A DNA stretch of 8,649 nt from an uncultured Collinsella sp. Lineage in GTDB: Bacteria > Actinomycetota > Coriobacteriia > Coriobacteriales > Coriobacteriaceae. Below, one piece after another: positions 5,915-8,649 of the stretch (position 1 is its first letter; each line of letters begins with the position of its first letter). Below the pieces are notes generated by a model, which saw only the letters and a list, made by a program, of their open reading frames with translations, made no database searches and was not told where the DNA came from. Made by a program: the position numbers and the translations under genes. The stretch spans positions 1 to 8,649 of the forward strand of contig CAUDYH010000037.1 in assembly GCA_958453575.1 (NCBI GenBank). Direction: 5' to 3'.

Positions 5915-6723
5915 TCTCCGTCCAACCACTCCCCGCACCCCTCATACCCACGCCCAAGCTTCCTCCCAAGCTCCGCGGCATTGCGCTTCGTCTCCTCGGC
6001 AAACAGGTCATCGATTGCCCTGTCGATCCGTACGCAGGTCTCGAAATGCTCGTCCTTCCAGGGCAGATTGAGCCCCAGGCTCGTATCCCAATAGCCGCCG
6101 AGCTTTGCGTTGATTACCTCCTCGGGATACAGCACGTCCTGGCGAACACCTTCGATCACCTCATCCTCGCCCATGTCACAGGCTGCATCGTCCTTCTTGA
6201 GACACTTGCGCAGCTCCTTTTGCTCGCGGAAGCGATGCAGCGCGCTGGCGCACGCCACAGCCAAAAAGCGATAACGTTCGCATAGGTCCCATTCGCCGCC
6301 GAGCCATACGCGATAGCCCAGAACGACGCTTGCAGGCTCCTCGTTCAGTAGGAACAGCTCCCACGGGTACACCTCAGCACACGCGTCCTCCCCTGACTTT
6401 TGCGCGCCACTGCGCGTAAAGGCGCACGGCTCTACATCGTAATAGCCAAAGCCGTGGCCCGCATCGCGACGATTGATGACATGCTTGGGCAACAGGACGA
6501 TCTTGTCGCTGGGCTCGGGGTCGATCTTGCGCAGCTTTTTGACCTTGCGGCGGACACGCTTTAGGTTGCGCTCGCTATCGACACGGCCACGGTCGTCCGG
6601 CTTGCCGCCGTATCGCAGGGCAACCTCGCGTGCCAGGATCTTTGTGTCCGCAGCGCACAGCAGGTCGCTCACGGTGGGCAGATCTTCCCACTCAATACCG
6701 TCGACATCCCAAATCCTGCTCAT
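5911..6723 (-). CDS. Conserved protein of unknown function (270 residues), intact paralogue
   Basis: A soluble protein of 270 residues with no signal peptide or membrane segment. The start is ATG at 6723, with AGAGG about six bases upstream; the in-frame TTG two codons earlier is less likely. A basic stretch (RNLKRVRRKVKKLRKI, about 54-69) is followed by PSDKIVLL, then EVYPWELFLL and VVLGYRVW in the middle. A conserved C-terminal half follows (RFLAVACASALHRF, LYPEEVINAKLGG, SLGLNLPWKD). The layout faintly recalls small cytosolic DUF proteins carried on mobile elements, perhaps DUF6557-like; this is a weak impression. It lies 74 bases downstream of the ClpP-like gene on the same strand. The C-terminal half is duplicated as a decayed copy at 3561-3938, next to an HNH gene in both places, suggesting a past functional link with that nuclease. 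Confidence 0.82.
   Translation of the reverse strand: MSRIWDVDGIEWEDLPTVSDLLCAADTKILAREVALRYGGKPDDRGRVDSERNLKRVRRKVKKLRKIDPEPSDKIVLLPKHVINRRDAGHGFGYYDVEPCAFTRSGAQKSGEDACAEVYPWELFLLNEEPASVVLGYRVWLGGEWDLCERYRFLAVACASALHRFREQKELRKCLKKDDAACDMGEDEVIEGVRQDVLYPEEVINAKLGGYWDTSLGLNLPWKDEHFETCVRIDRAIDDLFAEETKRNAAELGRKLGRGYEGCGEWLDGD
5936..6272. repeat. Right copy of the diverged direct repeat (with 3600-3936)
   Basis: Same-orientation partner of 3600-3936, lying inside the intact 270-residue gene. Alignment ends sharply near 6272, inside the codons just before RFLAVACAS, so the left copy was truncated at this point. Confidence 0.85.
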
Positions 6724-6797
6724 GTTCAACCTCTTTCTGGCTGTTCAACTACGTGCTCATTCGCCCTGTTTAACGTGCTTGTAAGGCATGCACCCCA

Positions 6798-7400
6798 CTA
6801 GAGCGCTTTCTTGCTGGGCGCAATCACCTCGTCCACCAGGCCCAGCTCTAGGGCGCGCTTGGCATTGCACCAGCAATCGCGCTCGGTGAGCTCGTGGAAC
6901 TCCTGGGCGCTCAGGTTGCCATGCTCGGCCAGCAGCTCGTCCAGCTCGGCGCGCATGGCCGCTGTATGCTGGGCCACAATCTCGATATCGGTCTGCTGCG
7001 CCATGCCTGTGCCGCCCATCAGTTGGTGGATGAGCACCTGCGTGTGGCGGTACACCTGGCGGTGGTCGCCGCAGGCCAGGATCACCGCGGCCATCGAGGC
7101 CACGACGCCCTCACCCACCGTGATCACGGGGCAGTCGAGCGACTGCATGGTGTCGATGAGCGCCAGCCCCGCCGTAACGCTGCCGCCTGGGCTGTTGATG
7201 ATGAGGGTGATGGGCTCGGTCGCACTTTGATGTTCCAGCACCAACATGGACTTAATAAGGCCGTTGCAGGTCACATCGTTGACCTCGCCCTCCAGCAGCA
7301 GCACACGACTGTTGAGCAATTCGCTTGCCATATCGACAGCGGCAACACGGCCGTCCTTGGACTTCTTTATGATGCTGGGCTCACGATACATAACGGACAT
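6798..7400 (-). CDS. clpP: ClpP-type serine protease carried in a conjugation operon
   Basis: A 200-residue ATP-dependent Clp protease proteolytic subunit homologue, near the usual length of about 195-205. ClpP forms a cytoplasmic double-ring chamber that degrades proteins delivered by Clp ATPases. The catalytic triad is present: Ser102 in VASMAA, His125 in LIHQ and Asp175 in TERD. The oxyanion loop INSPGGSVTAG (68-78) is intact and the C-terminal ALELGLVDEVI is typical. ATG at 7400 is preferred because GAGAGG lies eight bases upstream; the longer in-frame form starting at 7451 has no such site and its extra residues look non-ClpP. It follows the coupling protein gene by 109 bases on the same strand. 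Its VirD4 neighbour suggests an element-borne copy rather than the housekeeping clpP, which normally neighbours tig and clpX. Substrate and partner ATPase are unknown. Confidence 0.93.
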   Translation of the reverse strand: MSVMYREPSIIKKSKDGRVAAVDMASELLNSRVLLLEGEVNDVTCNGLIKSMLVLEHQSATEPITLIINSPGGSVTAGLALIDTMQSLDCPVITVGEGVVASMAAVILACGDHRQVYRHTQVLIHQLMGGTGMAQQTDIEIVAQHTAAMRAELDELLAEHGNLSAQEFHELTERDCWCNAKRALELGLVDEVIAPSKKAL

Positions 7401-7442
7401 GGTTAATTCCTCTCTAGATGGAATCGATAAGGGAAACTGGCC

Positions 7443-7471
7443 GCACGGCACATGGCAAACAGAGGCCGTGC
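7443..7471 (-). repeat. Hairpin between coupling protein and ClpP genes
   Basis: Perfect seven-base arms, GCACGGC and GCCGTGC (7443-7449 and 7465-7471), enclose a 15-base loop in the 109-base gap. No T-run follows on the minus strand, so it is not a standard terminator. It could slow or process the transcript between the two genes. Confidence 0.35.
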
Positions 7472-7509
7472 AGCCAAAATACAGGTCAGAATGCGCGAGG
7501 CTGCAAGGG

Positions 7510-8649
7510 TTAATCCCTCAGCCACTTGGCCGCGTTGGGATGGTCGCCGCAGAAGTACTTCTTGGCGCGGAAGGGACGCATGCCGGTCACCTTGACCAGG
7601 CAATCGGTGCGAGGCATAAGCCCAACCTCGCCTGGGGTCATCACGCAACCGCGTACATCTACGGCAGTGCGCTCGGCGCCCACGTACTTGGTGCCCAAAA
7701 CCGACTCGCCACACAGTTCGCTTATGTAGTTCTGCGTCGCGATGTTGCTACCGCCACCCATATAGACCAAGCTATCGCAGTTATCGAGGATGGTAAGCGC
7801 CGTGGATTTGCCGTACACGGCATCGAGCTGGCTCAGCGATTGCGCACACATTAAAAAGCTAATGCCACGACTGCGCACGGTCGCAATGCTGCGCTCAAAA
7901 TCGGGGATGCGTCCCACATTGGGAAACTCATCGAGCACAAACTGCACGCGACGCTGCAAATGGCCGCTGGGGCTGGCATCGGCACGGCGCTGGGCCAGGT
8001 TAAACAGCTGCTTAAGGGCAACGTTCGCAAGCCATGCATTGGTCGAGTCGTTGTCGCTCACCTTAAGATCGATTACGCGCTTGCCCTCGTCGATACGGTC
8101 GAGGCGCATCTCGTCTTTCTCAAAGACGCGCATGAGCTGGGGAGTCTTAAGCCGCGAGATGGTCGCGTTGAGCGTGATCAGAATGCTCTTAAGCGTCCTA
8201 TCGGCTGCCCCGCGAAAATCACGATACTGCTCAACGCCATACAGATCAGCGTTCTCCGCACCAAACTTATCGAGAAACTCCCTGGACTCCACCTCTTCTA
8301 CAAGGTAGTCCAACGGGAATCGCCCCTCACCATCTCCCGTAACCTTGATGAGCGCAGCCAGTTTAAAGACGTTGTTCATCTTAAGGTAGCGACGCGGAGT
8401 TTTGGGGTCCTCGCCCGTCGCAAGGGTGCCGGCAAGACACTCTAGGAGATACAGGATTCCAACAATTGCTCGAAGCAGCAGATCGTTTGCATTATCCCAG
8501 AACGGATCATACCTACGGCTACGACCGTCAGGATCGACCCCCTCCATGATTGCCGCCACTGTGGTGGGGATGTCCTCGACATCCATCACGTAACGCAGAG
8601 GGTCGTATCCGGCCGACTGCTCGGGATTAACAGTATCGAGAACCGTTAC
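7510..8649 (-). CDS. VirD4/TraG-type conjugative coupling protein, 5' end off window
   Basis: The C-terminal 379 residues of a type IV secretion coupling protein, the hexameric inner-membrane ATPase that links the relaxosome to the mating channel and pumps DNA. The frame is open to the window edge, so the membrane anchor and Walker A lie outside. Visible: SAGYDPLRYV at the start (rSxxyNPf-like), FWDNANDLLLRAI (50-62), Walker B VQFVLDEFPNVG (235-246), then RSRGISFLMCAQSLSQL (259-275) with the glutamine motif typical of the family, and ILDNCDSLVYMGG (287-299). The C-terminus VTGMRPFRAKKY resembles that of TraG proteins of Gram-positive integrative elements. It is the clearest sign that the window belongs to a conjugative element. 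ClpP follows downstream on the same strand. Confidence 0.95.
   Translation of the reverse strand, partial: VTVLDTVNPEQSAGYDPLRYVMDVEDIPTTVAAIMEGVDPDGRSRRYDPFWDNANDLLLRAIVGILYLLECLAGTLATGEDPKTPRRYLKMNNVFKLAALIKVTGDGEGRFPLDYLVEEVESREFLDKFGAENADLYGVEQYRDFRGAADRTLKSILITLNATISRLKTPQLMRVFEKDEMRLDRIDEGKRVIDLKVSDNDSTNAWLANVALKQLFNLAQRRADASPSGHLQRRVQFVLDEFPNVGRIPDFERSIATVRSRGISFLMCAQSLSQLDAVYGKSTALTILDNCDSLVYMGGGSNIATQNYISELCGESVLGTKYVGAERTAVDVRGCVMTPGEVGLMPRTDCLVKVTGMRPFRAKKYFCGDHPNAAKWLRD

Noticed and set aside
5824..6285. A 153-codon plus-strand ORF, with a matching 136-codon one at 3579-3989.
   Set aside because: Both are antisense shadows of the duplicated 270-residue gene family. The similarity between them arises from the DNA duplication, and the minus-strand copy is the one with a ribosome site and full length.
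6894..7406. A long plus-strand ORF of 170 codons across the clpP gene.
   Set aside because: It is antisense to a well-supported ClpP with intact triad; its histidine- and glutamine-rich translation is typical of a high-GC antisense frame.
7960..8445. Plus-strand ORFs of 161-172 codons across the coupling protein.
   Set aside because: Antisense to a frame carrying Walker B and other family motifs; no start signals.

Overview
The window looks like part of an integrative conjugative element or similar mobile region in a moderately high-GC bacterium. The style of the VirD4-like and ClpP-like proteins suggests a gut actinobacterium of the Coriobacteriia type, but this is an impression and not demonstrated. 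The left third (methyltransferase, regulator and the gap between them) is visibly more AT-rich than the right third, as expected for accessory cargo beside a conjugation module.

Layout. 1-1380 (minus): an N6-adenine DNA methyltransferase whose 3' end runs off the window. 1381-1909: a long, partly very AT-rich spacer with a short possible leader ORF and a 39-bp dyad in front of a divergent XRE-family regulator (1910-2512, plus). 2706-3483 (minus): an HNH endonuclease gene broken by three single-base frameshifts and one in-frame TGA. 3561-3938 (minus): a decayed 3' half of a gene whose intact paralogue lies at 5911-6723. 4074-4337 (plus): a small helix-turn-helix protein with its own promoter/operator-like region. 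4410-5180 (minus): a 256-residue protein built from two copies of a helix-turn-helix-like domain. 5200-5343: a second, much shorter HNH fragment. 5365-5802 (minus): a protein with two membrane segments. 5911-6723 (minus): an intact 270-residue protein of unknown function. 6798-7400 (minus): a ClpP-type protease with a complete catalytic triad. 7510-8649 (minus): the C-terminal part of a VirD4/TraG-type conjugative coupling protein, with its 5' end outside the window.

How the parts fit. The minus-strand genes from the coupling protein down to the 256-residue protein are co-oriented with gaps of about 20 to 185 bases, so they may be transcribed as one or a few units reading out of the conjugation module into cargo. 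The most notable structure is a duplication. The pair '270-residue gene, then HNH gene' occurs twice in the same order and orientation, and each copy has decayed in the other's intact part. The left copy keeps a nearly full HNH gene and half of the partner. The right copy keeps the full partner and about 48 codons of HNH. The methyltransferase with a nearby regulator, and the HNH nuclease, are consistent with a restriction-type defence cargo, but no intact cognate endonuclease is visible here.
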